64,000 nucleotides of DNA from an uncultured Alphaproteobacteria bacterium (GTDB taxonomy: Bacteria > Pseudomonadota > Alphaproteobacteria > Rhizobiales > Beijerinckiaceae). How positions within the stretch are numbered: the stretch's first letter is position 1; every line of letters starts with the position of its first letter. Shown here piece by piece: positions 8,494 through 17,013 of this stretch. Below the pieces are notes generated by a model. It worked only from the letters and a program-made list of their open reading frames with translations, did no database searches and was not told the origin of the DNA. The stretch spans positions 104,711 through 168,710 of the forward strand of contig CALKHP010000006.1 of NCBI GenBank assembly GCA_937988775.1, read 5' to 3'. Position numbers and translations under genes: made by a program.

Positions 8494-8916
8494 ATGAAAT
8501 CCGCCTTTGGCCTCAAGCTGGCCGGCGCGATCGCCATGGCCTTCGCGCTCGTGCTGGCGACCGCGCCCGCCGCCTCGGCGCGCTCCGCTCACCATCACCG
8601 CCATGCCCATTACGCGCGGCACGGCGATGCCGCCGTCGCCCGCGCCATGATGCTCGGCATGATGGGTATTGGCCTTGCCATCGCCAACAGCCAGCGTCGT
8701 GACTATTACGATGACTACTATTACGGCGATTACGGCTACCCGGCCTATTATGGCCATCGCCACCGCGGCTTCCGCCATTATCGCCACGGCCCGCGCTTTG
8801 GCGCGGTTCGCGGCGGCTTCGGACATCGCGGCTTCGGGCATCGCGGCATTGCCAGGGGCGCAGCCCATGGCCATGGCGGCTTCGGTCGGGGCGGCCACGG
8901 CATGCACCGTCGCTAG
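8494..8916 (+). CDS. small exported histidine/arginine/tyrosine/glycine-rich protein
   Basis: 140-residue protein of unknown function. A clear signal peptide (residues 1 to about 30, ending AASARS) is followed by HHHRHAHYARHG, a short hydrophobic stretch (MMLGMMGIGLAIA), a tyrosine/aspartate cluster (DYYDDYYYGDYGY) and a tail of glycine-phenylalanine-histidine repeats (GFGHRGFGHRG). The ribosome site GGAGGAA is strong. The composition suggests a periplasmic or surface protein that may bind metal, but that is inference. It is divergent from the ECF41 unit, with 156 bases between starts. Confidence 0.75.
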   Translation: MKSAFGLKLAGAIAMAFALVLATAPAASARSAHHHRHAHYARHGDAAVARAMMLGMMGIGLAIANSQRRDYYDDYYYGDYGYPAYYGHRHRGFRHYRHGPRFGAVRGGFGHRGFGHRGIARGAAHGHGGFGRGGHGMHRR

Positions 8917-8963
8917 AGCAAATTATGGGTGCGGAGCGAAGCTCGCAGCAGACGAACCTGCTC
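8913..8963. repeat. CTAGAGCA-type intergenic repeat, copy 1
   Basis: Begins with CTAGAGCA overlapping the stop codon of the exported protein gene and ends with GCAGACGAACCTGCTCC. A related element starts with CTAGAGCAAGTTCG at 32087. Many Hyphomicrobiales carry dispersed elements beginning this way. Confidence 0.5.
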
Positions 8964-8990
8964 CAACCCTTCGCGCTTGCGCCCAAAACG

Positions 8991-9021
8991 GAAAAGCCGC
9001 CGGTTCGCGACCGGCGGCTTT
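8991..9021. terminator. bidirectional intrinsic terminator
   Basis: Perfect 13-bp inverted repeat (AAAAGCCGCCGGT, 5-base loop, ACCGGCGGCTTTT) between the converging exported-protein gene and the atp operon. It ends in a T-run on either strand and would terminate both. Confidence 0.85.
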
Positions 9022-9068
9022 TGCCTTGATGTCTTGGGTCAGCCCGGAGGCCTGATGGCCTCGCGTGC

Positions 9069-9548
9069 TCAGTTCAGCCTGGATTTGACCTCGGCGATGC
9101 CTTCGGCGATCAGGCCGTCGGCGCTGGCCTTGCCGGTTGCGCCGCGCATGATCGTCTCGGCCACCTTGATCGCGGCGTCGGCGGCGCTGGCGCGCACTTC
9201 CGCCGTGGCCTGGGTCTCGGCCTGAGCGATCTTCTGCTCGGCCTGCACCGTGCGGCGGGCGACGAACTCCTTGAGCTTGGCTTCCGCCTCGGCCTTCATG
9301 CGGGCGGCTTCATCCTGGGCATCCTGGATGATCGCCTGGGCTTCGGCTTCGGCGCCGGCACGCTTGGCCTCGAATTCGCGCAGCAGCTTTTCGGCTTCCA
9401 CGCGCAGGCGGGTCGCTTCCTCGAGCTCCTTGGCGATGCGCGAGGACCGTGCGTCCAGCCCCTTGACGATCATCTTGGGTGCGCCCGACCAGACGAACAC
9501 CCCGACGAAGATCAGGAAGGAAATTGCGACCCAGAGTTCTGCGGACAT
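9069..9548 (-). CDS. atpF: F0F1 ATP synthase subunit b
   Basis: Peripheral-stalk subunit b, 159 residues. An N-terminal membrane helix (about residues 4-22, LWVAISFLIFVGVFVW) is followed by a long charged coiled coil rich in alanine, glutamate and lysine. It is the last gene of the F0 cluster atpI-B-E-F'-F and ends before the bidirectional terminator. The genes for the F1 part are not in this window, as is usual in alphaproteobacteria where F0 and F1 operons are separate. Confidence 0.95.
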   Translation of the reverse strand: MSAELWVAISFLIFVGVFVWSGAPKMIVKGLDARSSRIAKELEEATRLRVEAEKLLREFEAKRAGAEAEAQAIIQDAQDEAARMKAEAEAKLKEFVARRTVQAEQKIAQAETQATAEVRASAADAAIKVAETIMRGATGKASADGLIAEGIAEVKSRLN

Positions 9549-9579
9549 GCCTGAGTTAACTCCTTGAACCCGCGAAGGA

Positions 9580-10128
9580 TCAGTTCTTCAGCGTGGCGGC
9601 GAGGGCCGATTTCAGCACGTCACCGGATGGTGCCTTGCCGGTCAGGCGCTCGATGATGGCCGAAGCCGCATCCGACGCGATCGACGACACGTTGGTCAGA
9701 GCCGCCGCCTTGGTCGTGGCGATGGTTGCTTCCGCCGCCGCGATCTTCGCGGCGACATCGGCCTCCACGCCGTGACGCGTCTGGCTCATCTCGGCGTTGG
9801 CGTCGTCCTTGGCCTTCTGGCCGATGGCCTGCGCATTCAGCTTCGCCTTGGCGAGAGCCTGTTCGTAGGCCAGGCCCGCCTCCTGCGCCTTCTTCTGCAT
9901 CACGGTAGCCTGCTCGAGGTCACCGTCGATCTTGGTCGCCCGATGCTCCAGGATGCCGGCCATGCGTGGCAGCGCAACGCGCGACATCAGGATATACAGG
10001 AAGCCGAAGCTGATGGTGAGCCAGAACAGCTGCGAGGCATACCACGTCGTATCGAACGGCGGGAATGCCGCGCCGCCATGGCCGGCGTTCTCGGCCGCCT
10101 GGGCCGAACTGATGAAGAAGGACAGCAT
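9580..10128 (-). CDS. atpG: F0F1 ATP synthase subunit b'
   Basis: Second stalk subunit (b'), typical of alphaproteobacteria and photosynthetic lineages, 182 residues. A leader SSAQAAENAGHGG precedes the motif FPPFDTTWYASQLFWLTISFGFLYILMSRVALPR, shared by b' proteins, which contains the membrane helix; a coiled coil follows. It pairs with subunit b to form a heterodimeric stalk. The gap to atpF is 31 bases. Naming varies (atpF', atpG, atpX). Confidence 0.94.
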   Translation of the reverse strand: MLSFFISSAQAAENAGHGGAAFPPFDTTWYASQLFWLTISFGFLYILMSRVALPRMAGILEHRATKIDGDLEQATVMQKKAQEAGLAYEQALAKAKLNAQAIGQKAKDDANAEMSQTRHGVEADVAAKIAAAEATIATTKAAALTNVSSIASDAASAIIERLTGKAPSGDVLKSALAATLKN

Positions 10129-10160
10129 GCTGATGATCCTGGCTAACGCGGGAAGCGTGA

Positions 10161-10388
10161 TCAGGCGACGAACAGCAGGATCAGCGCGACGACGAACGCG
10201 AAGATGCCGAGACCTTCGGCCAGCGCCGCGCCGATGAAGGCACGCGGAAGCTGCCCGTCGGCGGCCGACGGATTGCGCAGGGCGCCCGACAGATAGCTGC
10301 CGAAAATCTGGCCGACGCCGATGGCGGCGGCGCCCATGCCGATGGCGGCGATACCAGCACCGAGAAGCTTTGCTGCTGCCGGATCCAT
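10161..10388 (-). CDS. atpE: F0F1 ATP synthase subunit c
   Basis: Proteolipid subunit c of the proton-driven rotor ring, 75 residues in two membrane helices joined by the polar loop GALRNPSAADGQLPRA. The proton-carrying acidic residue in helix 2 is E58 (GAALAEGLGIFAF). The glycine-rich helix 1 (LGAGIAAIGMGAAAIGVG) is standard. AAGGAG precedes the ATG, so upstream in-frame codons were excluded. Confidence 0.97.
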   Translation of the reverse strand: MDPAAAKLLGAGIAAIGMGAAAIGVGQIFGSYLSGALRNPSAADGQLPRAFIGAALAEGLGIFAFVVALILLFVA

Positions 10389-10454
10389 GTTGAACTCCTT
10401 AAGATTAGGTTGTCGCTTGCGCGTGGTTGGCAAGTGGTTGGAAAGAGCGGGCCG

Positions 10455-11219
10455 TCAGTGGCCCGGGTGAAGCGCATCGTTGAGATAGATGCAGGTCAGG
10501 ATCGCGAACACGAAGGCCTGCAGGCCGCAGACGAGCAGTTCGAGAGCACTGATCGCGACCATCGCGAGCAGGGGCAGGGGCGCCAGCACCGCCCAGCCGC
10601 CGGCCGCCGACAGCATGATGATGAAGCCGGCGAACACCTTGAGCGCGATGTGGCCCGCCAGCATGTTGGCGAACAGACGCATCGACAGGCTGACCGGACG
10701 GGAGAGGAACGAGACCATCTCGATCAGGCTGATGAAGGGCAGCAGCAGTTTCGGCACGCCCGGCGGCACGAACAGGCCGAAGAAATGGCCGCCATGGCGG
10801 ATCATGCCGTAGATCACCACGGTCAGTATCACCAGCATCGCGAAGGCGAAGGTGACGATGATGTGGCTGGTGACGGTGAACGCGCCGGGGATCAGCCCCA
10901 TATAGTTCGAGATGGTGATGAAGATGAACAGCGAGAACACCAGCGGCAGGAAGCGCAGGCCGTCCTTGCCGGTCGTCGAGACGACGGTATCGGCCGTGAA
11001 CTCGTAGAACAGTTCCATCGCCGCTTGCAGCCGGCCCGGAACCACCGCGCGCTTGCGCGTGCCGTACAGCATCAGCACGCAGGCGATGCCGACGACGATG
11101 AACATGTACAGCGAGGCGTTGGTGAAGGAGTAATCGTGCCCGAGAATCTCGATCTTCCCGCTGAGCGGGACGATCTGAAACTGGTGGATCGGGTCGATGA
11201 CCTTTTCGGTCGCAGCCAC
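10455..11219 (-). CDS. atpB: F0F1 ATP synthase subunit a
   Basis: Subunit a, which forms the proton half-channels against the c-ring; multi-spanning, 254 residues. The N-terminus DPIHQFQI is typical for alphaproteobacteria. The essential arginine lies in VSLSMRLFANMLAGH, and the last helices carry ALELLVCGLQAFVFAILTCIYL. The start is not certain. The GTG at 11219 has GAGG five bases upstream and gives the usual length. A TTG at 11234 would add five residues but lacks a ribosome site. Gap to atpE is 66 bases. Confidence 0.95.
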   Translation of the reverse strand: MAATEKVIDPIHQFQIVPLSGKIEILGHDYSFTNASLYMFIVVGIACVLMLYGTRKRAVVPGRLQAAMELFYEFTADTVVSTTGKDGLRFLPLVFSLFIFITISNYMGLIPGAFTVTSHIIVTFAFAMLVILTVVIYGMIRHGGHFFGLFVPPGVPKLLLPFISLIEMVSFLSRPVSLSMRLFANMLAGHIALKVFAGFIIMLSAAGGWAVLAPLPLLAMVAISALELLVCGLQAFVFAILTCIYLNDALHPGH

Positions 11220-11258
11220 TTTAACCTCGTCCAATCGAATGCAGGCGCAAATGCCACA

Positions 11259-11621
11259 CTACCGCCCATCGTCCTGTCGCGGGCTCGAAGGCCGGGCGGC
11301 AAGACGGTAGACGTTCCAAAAGCCGGAAGCCGTGCCGAGGATCAGCATGCCAATCAAGGCAAATGGCGCTGTCCCAAGCCACTTGTCGAATTGCCACCCA
11401 AGCAGCGCACCGACAATCACCCCCGCGACAAATTCGGACACGACGCGAAACGCCGCGGACATGGCCTTACCTGTTGCGGCCCCGGAACTAGCCGCTCCGG
11501 CGTCATCATGCAAGCCACCTTTCGCAGATGCCGCTCGTTTTGCCTCCAGCGAGCCCGACAATTCGGCCAGCCGTGCTTTCAAAGCCGCATCTTCGTCGTG
11601 CTTGTGGTCCGCCGTGCCCAA
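11259..11621 (-). CDS. atpI: ATP synthase protein I
   Basis: Small membrane protein at the head of the F0 operon, thought to help c-ring assembly or magnesium supply. An acidic, charged N-terminus (DAALKARLAELSGSLEAKR) is followed by two hydrophobic helices (EFVAGVIVGALLGWQFD and PFALIGMLILGTASGFWNVYR), the family layout. The TTG at 11621 is preferred: GGGAG lies 8 bases upstream and the resulting 120 residues match the family. A GTG at 11720 would add 33 residues with no ribosome site. Confidence 0.85.
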   Translation of the reverse strand: MGTADHKHDEDAALKARLAELSGSLEAKRAASAKGGLHDDAGAASSGAATGKAMSAAFRVVSEFVAGVIVGALLGWQFDKWLGTAPFALIGMLILGTASGFWNVYRLAARPSSPRQDDGR

Positions 11622-11895
11622 ATCCGTGTCTCCCGCCAGGGCGGCTGCTTCGGGCCGTGGCGCCGCGCCGGGCGTGTTGGCGAGAAAGTCCCGAATTGGC
11701 GCAAACCGGGCGGCTCTCACTAATTCAATGAATTTTCTCGATAATCCCGAGACGGAGCGGGCTCGCGACAGGCGAACGCGCCCCAGTCAAACCGCGCGCA
11801 CCATATTTTCGCCCGGGCCCGCTGTCAAGAACAGCAGTCGCCTCATAAGTGATTGTTTTGGCGTCCTTATTTCGGCCTGATTCGGGAGGCGCGCT

Positions 11896-14800
11896 TCAGC
11901 CGGCCTCGGCCAGTTCCGCCGCCGCCTCGAGATCGACCGAGACCAACTGGCTCACGCCGCGTTCGGCCATCGTCACGCCGAACAGCCGGTCCATGCGCGC
12001 CATGGTAATCGGGTTGTGGGAAATCACGATGAAACGCGTTTCGGTCGTCGCACGCATTTCGTCGAGCAGGTCGCAGAGCCGCTCGACATTATGGTCGTCG
12101 AGCGGCGCGTCGATCTCGTCCAGCACGCAGACCGGCGACGGGTTGGTGAGAAACACCGCGAAAATCAGCGCGATCGCCGTCAGCGCCTGCTCGCCGCCCG
12201 AGAGCAGCGTCAGCACCTGCGGCTTCTTGCCCGGCGGGCGGGCATAGATTTCGAGCCCGGCATCGAGCGGATCGTCGCTCTCGACCAATTGCAATTCGGC
12301 GCTGCCACCGCCGAACAGCGTCGTGAACAGGCGCTGGAACGCGCTGTTGACGTTGTCGAAGGCGGCCAGCAGCCGCTCGCGCCCCTCGGCATTGAGATTC
12401 TGGATCGCCCGGCGCAGCTTGCCGATCGCTTCCGTCAGGTCGTTGCGCTCGGTGGTCAGCCCGTCGCGCCGGCTCTCGACCTCCTGCAACTCGTCATCGG
12501 CGCGCAGGTTGACGCCGCCGAGCCGCTCGCGTTCGCGGCGGAGCGCCGCGACGCGCTCCTCGACCTCGCGCAGCGGCGGCAAATCGCCGCGATCCGATTC
12601 GATTCCCGCCAGCCGCGGCAATTCGCTGAGCGAGGCGTCGAGCGTCTCGACGATGATGCGGCCGGTATCTTCCAGTTTGGCGCGGGCCGCTTCCATCAGC
12701 GCCTCGGTGCGGGCGCGCGCCTCGCGTGCTTCGCTGAGGCCGGCGAGCGCCGCCTTCGCCGTCCGGTCCGCGTCCAGCCGCCGGCTTTCGGCGACGGCGC
12801 GCGCGTCGCCCGCCTCGCGCAAGGCGGCCTCGGCCACCTCCATCTCGCCCGTCAGGGCGCGCCGGCGTGCGGCGAGCGCGGCGGGGGCTTCCTCCAGCGC
12901 TTCCCGTTCGCGCGTGATCTCGGCCTCGCGCGCCTCGATCGCCTGGCGGCGCTCGGTGGTCAGGCCCTGACGCTCGCGCCAGGCGGCTGTTTCACGCGCG
13001 ATGGTGGCGAGGCGCTGCTGGCGCAGCTCCTCCTCGCGCCGGGCGCCTTGCAGGGTCGCGCGCGCTTCGGCGGCGTCCGTGCGGCGTTCCGCCACAGCCG
13101 CCTGCCGCTCGGCGATGATGGCGCGCAGCGCGCCATCCGGCTGGAACCCCTCGAGCGCGGCTTGCGCGCGCTGGTGCTCGGCGCGGCCTGCGTCGCGGTT
13201 GACGGCGAGCCCCTTGGCCGTCTCCTCAAGCGCCGCGATGCGCGCCATCGTCTCGGCGTGCCGGCGCTCGGCCGCCGCCAGCGTCTCGCGCGCGCTGTCC
13301 TGCGCGCGCCGCGCCTGCCGGGCCGCCTCGCGTGCTTGCGCTTCGGCCGCGCCGGCCTGTTTCACGGCGGCGAGGCGGGTCTCCATCTCGCGGCGCTCGC
13401 TGGCGAGCGCGCCTTGCGCTTCAGTCGCCGCCTTGTCGAGATCGTGCAGGCGGTTGCGCTCGTCGAGGCGGCGCGCCGCCGCGGTCGGCGCTTCGGCCGC
13501 CGCCGTCAGCCCGTCCCAGCGCCACAGGTCGCCCTCCTGCGAGACGAGGCGCTGGCCGGGCTTGAGCAGCAGCCTGAGCCGTGGTCCGTCGCCGCGCGTC
13601 ACGACGCCGATCTGGTCGAGCCGGCGCTTGAGGGCGGCGGGGGCCTGCACATGGGCCGAGAGCGCGCCGATGCCATGCGGCAGCGCCGGATCGGCGCCCG
13701 CCTCGGTTTCGAGCCAGTGCAGCGGCGCGGTCGGCGCGGTCGAGGCCTCGAGATCGTCGCCGAGCGCCGCGCCGAGCGCGATTTCGTAGCCCTTGGCGGC
13801 GGTGATCTGGTCGAGCACCGACGGCCACATGTCGCTGGTGCCGCTGTCGAGCAGCTTGCGCAGTGTGCGCAACTCGGTGTCGAGGCGCTGGCTCTGGCGC
13901 TCGGCCTCGCTCAGGCGCGGGCGTTGCCGCGCTTCCGCCTGCCGCGCGGCGGCGAGCGCTGCCTCAGCGGCGGCCGCCTCGGCCTCGCCGGCGGCGACAG
14001 CGGTCGCGGCCTGCGCGGCGGTTTGCGCCAGCGCGGCCATGTCCGGCCCGTGGCCGGCAGCGGCGAGCGCGGCGAGTTGGCGTTCGGCCTCGGCAAGCTG
14101 GGCCTCGGCGCGGGTCAGGCGCTGCGAGGCATCATGGGCCGCGCGTTCCGCCGCCTGCCGGCGCGCGTTCAGTTCGGCGAGCGCCTGTTGTCCGTCGCCG
14201 AGCGCCTTTTCCTCACGCGCCAGCGCCTGCTCGGCCGCCTCGAGCCGGGCGGCGAGCGCGGCCTGCTCCTGCGGCCCATGCCGGGCGGTGGCAAGGCTTG
14301 CCTCTTCGGCACTGAGCGCATCGAGCGCGCGCGCCGCGTCCTGCGCCAGATGCGCCTCGCGCTCGCGGTCGCGCTGCAACTCTTGCAGGCGGCGCGCGAG
14401 GTCCGCGCCGCGCTCCTTGATGCGGGCCTCCTCGCCGTCGATCTGCTCGCGCGCCAGCCGCAGGCGCTGCAAGGCGGCGCCGCGCTCGGCTTCGCGCTGG
14501 CGCAGCGGCTCCATCTCATGCTCGGCGACGGCCAGCGCGCGCGCCGCCTCGCCCTGCCGGCTGGTGCGTTCCGCCACAAGGCGCGTGTCGAGATCGAGTT
14601 GCCGTTCGGCGTCCTTGAGGGCGGCGCCCGCTTCGGCGAGGCCGAGATAGAATACCAGCGCCTCGTGCTTGCGGATCTCGGCCGAGATCGCCCGGTAGCG
14701 CGTCGCCTGGCGCGCCTGTTTCGACAGGCTGTCGATCTGCTCGCCGAGATGGCGCATCACGTCGTCGAGGCGCAGCAGGTTGTCCTCGGCCGCCCGCAGG

Positions 14801-15348
14801 CGAAGCTCGGCCTCGTGCCGGCGCGAATACAGGCCGGCAATGCCGGCGGCATCCTCCAGGATACGGCGGCGCTGCTGCGGCTTGGCGGCGATGATCTCGC
14901 CGATCTGCCCCTGCCGGACCAGCGCCGGCGAGCGCGCGCCGCTGGCGGCATCGGCGAACAGCAACTGCACGTCGCGCGCGCGCACCTCGCGGCCGTTGAT
15001 GCGGTAGGTCGAGCCTTCCTCGCGCTCGATGCGGCGCGAGATTTCCAGCATGTCGGCGTCGTTGAACATTGCCGGCGCCAGCTTGTCGGCGTTGTTGATG
15101 GTCAGCAGCACTTCCGCGACGTTGCGCGAGGGCCGGTTGCCGCTGCCGGAGAAGATCACGTCGTCCATGCCCGAGGCGCGCATGGATTTATGCGAGGTCT
15201 CGCCCATCACCCAGCGCAGCGCCTCGACGAGGTTCGACTTGCCGCAGCCGTTCGGGCCGACCACGCCGGTCAGGCCGCGCTCGATCATGAACTCGGTCTG
15301 GTCGACGAAGGTCTTGAAGCCGATGATCTTGAGCCGCTCGAACTTCAT
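11896..15348 (-). CDS. smc: chromosome segregation protein SMC
   Basis: Structural-maintenance-of-chromosomes ATPase, 1150 residues, which compacts and segregates the chromosome as a dimer with ScpA/ScpB. The N-terminal head has MKFERLKIIGFKTF and Walker A GPNGCGKS (residues 31-38). Two long alanine/arginine/glutamate coiled coils flank a central hinge (around YEIALGAALGDDLEAS). The C-terminal head has the signature LSGGEQALTAIALIFAVF and Walker B CVLDEIDAPLDDHN. The ATG at 15348 is preceded by GGGAGCAAG; a further upstream in-frame start adds residues not seen in the family. It lies next to the dsbA-like and DUF721 genes, a common order in Hyphomicrobiales. Confidence 0.96.
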   Translation of the reverse strand: MKFERLKIIGFKTFVDQTEFMIERGLTGVVGPNGCGKSNLVEALRWVMGETSHKSMRASGMDDVIFSGSGNRPSRNVAEVLLTINNADKLAPAMFNDADMLEISRRIEREEGSTYRINGREVRARDVQLLFADAASGARSPALVRQGQIGEIIAAKPQQRRRILEDAAGIAGLYSRRHEAELRLRAAEDNLLRLDDVMRHLGEQIDSLSKQARQATRYRAISAEIRKHEALVFYLGLAEAGAALKDAERQLDLDTRLVAERTSRQGEAARALAVAEHEMEPLRQREAERGAALQRLRLAREQIDGEEARIKERGADLARRLQELQRDREREAHLAQDAARALDALSAEEASLATARHGPQEQAALAARLEAAEQALAREEKALGDGQQALAELNARRQAAERAAHDASQRLTRAEAQLAEAERQLAALAAAGHGPDMAALAQTAAQAATAVAAGEAEAAAAEAALAAARQAEARQRPRLSEAERQSQRLDTELRTLRKLLDSGTSDMWPSVLDQITAAKGYEIALGAALGDDLEASTAPTAPLHWLETEAGADPALPHGIGALSAHVQAPAALKRRLDQIGVVTRGDGPRLRLLLKPGQRLVSQEGDLWRWDGLTAAAEAPTAAARRLDERNRLHDLDKAATEAQGALASERREMETRLAAVKQAGAAEAQAREAARQARRAQDSARETLAAAERRHAETMARIAALEETAKGLAVNRDAGRAEHQRAQAALEGFQPDGALRAIIAERQAAVAERRTDAAEARATLQGARREEELRQQRLATIARETAAWRERQGLTTERRQAIEAREAEITREREALEEAPAALAARRRALTGEMEVAEAALREAGDARAVAESRRLDADRTAKAALAGLSEAREARARTEALMEAARAKLEDTGRIIVETLDASLSELPRLAGIESDRGDLPPLREVEERVAALRRERERLGGVNLRADDELQEVESRRDGLTTERNDLTEAIGKLRRAIQNLNAEGRERLLAAFDNVNSAFQRLFTTLFGGGSAELQLVESDDPLDAGLEIYARPPGKKPQVLTLLSGGEQALTAIALIFAVFLTNPSPVCVLDEIDAPLDDHNVERLCDLLDEMRATTETRFIVISHNPITMARMDRLFGVTMAERGVSQLVSVDLEAAAELAEAG

Positions 15349-15550
15349 CTTGCTCCCGCGCTTCCCCCGGCGGGCGAAAGCCTCGATCTCCTTCATGCGC
15401 CGGCCGCGGGCAGACGCACGCGCGGCCGACTGCGTCAGAAATTGCCGGGCTTTTCAAGCACGTCGTGTGTTTTTCCTGTGCGCAAACGGGTTGGTGCGTG
15501 TTTGGAGGCCGGAGCATCCTCATGCGGACGGCGCTCCTCCACACCGTCAT

Positions 15551-15643
15551 GGGCCGGTCGAGCCGGCCCATGACGGTGGAGGAATGAGCACCAAACCCTA
15601 TCAAGCCGTCATCGGCGGACTTGATCCGCCGATCCCGCTTCGG
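15551..15643. repeat. composite palindromic repeat, family B, copy 1
   Basis: Fills most of the 346 bases between the dsbA-like gene and smc. It consists of a GGGCCGGTCGAGCCGGCCC hairpin, CATGACGGTGGAGGA, a variable stretch, AGCCGTCATCGG and a second hairpin CGGCGGACTTGATCCGCCG, ending CCCGCTTCGG. ATGACGG and CCGTCAT can pair across the element. A second arm (TCCTCCAC...CCGTCATGGGCCGG) lies just before it. Related copies are at 18171, 21534, 26041 and, partly, 63894. Confidence 0.8.
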
Positions 15644-15694
15644 AAGAGCGCCATCGCTCGTCTTGGTCTTGGTCTTGGGCCAGAGGCCCGGCCG

Positions 15695-16342
15695 TCACGA
15701 CTTGTTCAGCAGCGGATCGATCAGCTTTTCCAGCGCTTCGGGCTCGATGGCGCCGCGCTGGATCTTGCCGTTGATGAAGAAGGTCGGCGTTGAATTGACG
15801 CCGAGCTTGTCGGAGGCCAGTTGCCGCGTGGCGTTGATGGCGTCGAAAATCTTCTGGTCCTTCAGGCAGGCCTCGAAGCTCTCCTGCGTGAAGCCGGCCT
15901 GCTTGACGGTGGCGAGCAGCGCATCGACCGGCTTGTCGACGAAAGCCCAGTTTTCCTGCTGGTCGAACAGCAGATCGGTGACGGGGTAGTATTTTCCCGG
16001 GCCCGCGCAGCGCGCCAGCATGAAGCCGGCGGTCGCCAGCGGATCGAGCGGGAATTCGCGCAGGATGAAGCGCACCTTGCCGGTGTCGATATATTTCGAC
16101 TTGAGGATGGGGAAGGTCTTCTCGTGGAAATGCGCGCAATGCGAGCAGGTCATCGAGGCATATTCGATGATGGTGACGGGTGCATCCGCCTTGCCGAGCA
16201 CCTCGTCGCCAAGCACGCTCGGCTTGGCGAGTTCGGCCGCGATGTCGGTTTGCGCCCAGGCGGAGCCGGCAAAGGTCAGGGCGCCGGCCAATGCGAGACC
16301 GTTGCGGGCGAGCGCCCGGCGGCTGAAATGTCGAGAGGTCAT
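15695..16342 (-). CDS. DsbA-family periplasmic thiol:disulfide oxidoreductase
   Basis: Thioredoxin-fold protein of 215 residues with active site CSHC (C66, C69) in YASMTCSHCAHFH, close to the DsbA/DsbG-like group that includes alphaproteobacterial DsbA1-like proteins. The N-terminus MTSRHFSRRALARNG plus a hydrophobic core ending GSAWAQ is an export signal with a twin-arginine-like start. The cis-proline loop is STPTFFINGK. It should act on cysteines of exported proteins. The ATG at 16342 was chosen for the signal peptide; an upstream in-frame ATG is possible. It sits between smc and DUF721. Confidence 0.88.
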   Translation of the reverse strand: MTSRHFSRRALARNGLALAGALTFAGSAWAQTDIAAELAKPSVLGDEVLGKADAPVTIIEYASMTCSHCAHFHEKTFPILKSKYIDTGKVRFILREFPLDPLATAGFMLARCAGPGKYYPVTDLLFDQQENWAFVDKPVDALLATVKQAGFTQESFEACLKDQKIFDAINATRQLASDKLGVNSTPTFFINGKIQRGAIEPEALEKLIDPLLNKS

Positions 16343-16413
16343 GCGATTATTGTCTCCGTATCGTGCCATGAAATGCACCCATCGGGTAAATTGCGGCAAC
16401 TGCACGGCATGAT

Positions 16414-16926
16414 CTAGTCACGCTTTGCTGATCGCGACGAGATGACAGCTTCTCCCAGCCGCAGCAAGGCGGCGCCGAGCTTTTCCTCGGTTCCGCCAAC
16501 GAGGCCGGTCAGCGCCGCGCGCTCCTCCGGTGCCAGCGGGCGCGGAGCGGGCCGGGCGGTGCTGCGCGGCCGCGTCACCGGCCCCTGCTTGATCAGCACG
16601 CGGCCGATGCAGCGCCAGCCAAACAGCGCGTTGATGCGCTCGATGATCAGCGCCTTGGCGTAATCGAATTCGAGCGCGAACGCGCCCTCGACGCGCACCA
16701 CCAGGGTTGCGGCCTGCATGGCCTGCTCCGGATCGTCACCGCCCGGCCGGCGCGGCCATTTGATCTCGATCGGCTGCGAGCCGGCCGCGAGGCGCGGGCC
16801 CGCCACCGCCTCCCATTGCCGCAGCACGTCGCCGGCGACGAAGCCCTGCTTGCGCAGTGCGGCTTCGATGCAGCCGTCGATCAGCGCGGCGAGGGGGCGC
16901 GCGCTGAGTTTGCGGGGGGTGGCCAT
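16414..16926 (-). CDS. DUF721 (DciA-like) domain protein
   Basis: 170-residue protein with an N-terminal DUF721 domain (LIDGCIEAALRKQGF, QWEAVAGPRLA, LVVRVEGAFALEFDYAKALIIERIN). The domain is related to DciA, which loads the replicative helicase in many bacteria, and to nucleic-acid-binding KH-like folds. The C-terminal part is proline/arginine-rich and less conserved. The ATG at 16926 is 87 bases from the divergent mutY start. The DUF721-mutY pairing recurs in related genomes; a replication or repair role is inferred. Confidence 0.82.
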   Translation of the reverse strand: MATPRKLSARPLAALIDGCIEAALRKQGFVAGDVLRQWEAVAGPRLAAGSQPIEIKWPRRPGGDDPEQAMQAATLVVRVEGAFALEFDYAKALIIERINALFGWRCIGRVLIKQGPVTRPRSTARPAPRPLAPEERAALTGLVGGTEEKLGAALLRLGEAVISSRSAKRD

Positions 16927-17013
16927 GGCCGATCTCGTCTCCGGGCGTGAGGATTGCGAGGTTCTGGGCAGATTCTTGTCGCATCGCGCGCGCGCTGACA
17001 GTACAGGCTCGGC

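Noticed and set aside
9069..11621. Idea that the ATP synthase operon is broken because the F1 genes are missing
   Set aside because: Separate F0 and F1 operons are normal in alphaproteobacteria.
10410..11723. A 437-codon plus-strand frame opposite atpB and atpI
   Set aside because: Antisense to well-conserved membrane subunits; histidine/glutamine/arginine-rich shadow.
12016..15573. An open frame of 1185 codons on the plus strand opposite smc
   Set aside because: It lies wholly antisense to a clear SMC gene with all ATPase motifs. Its composition is arginine/glycine/alanine-rich without domains, as expected of a shadow frame in GC-rich DNA.
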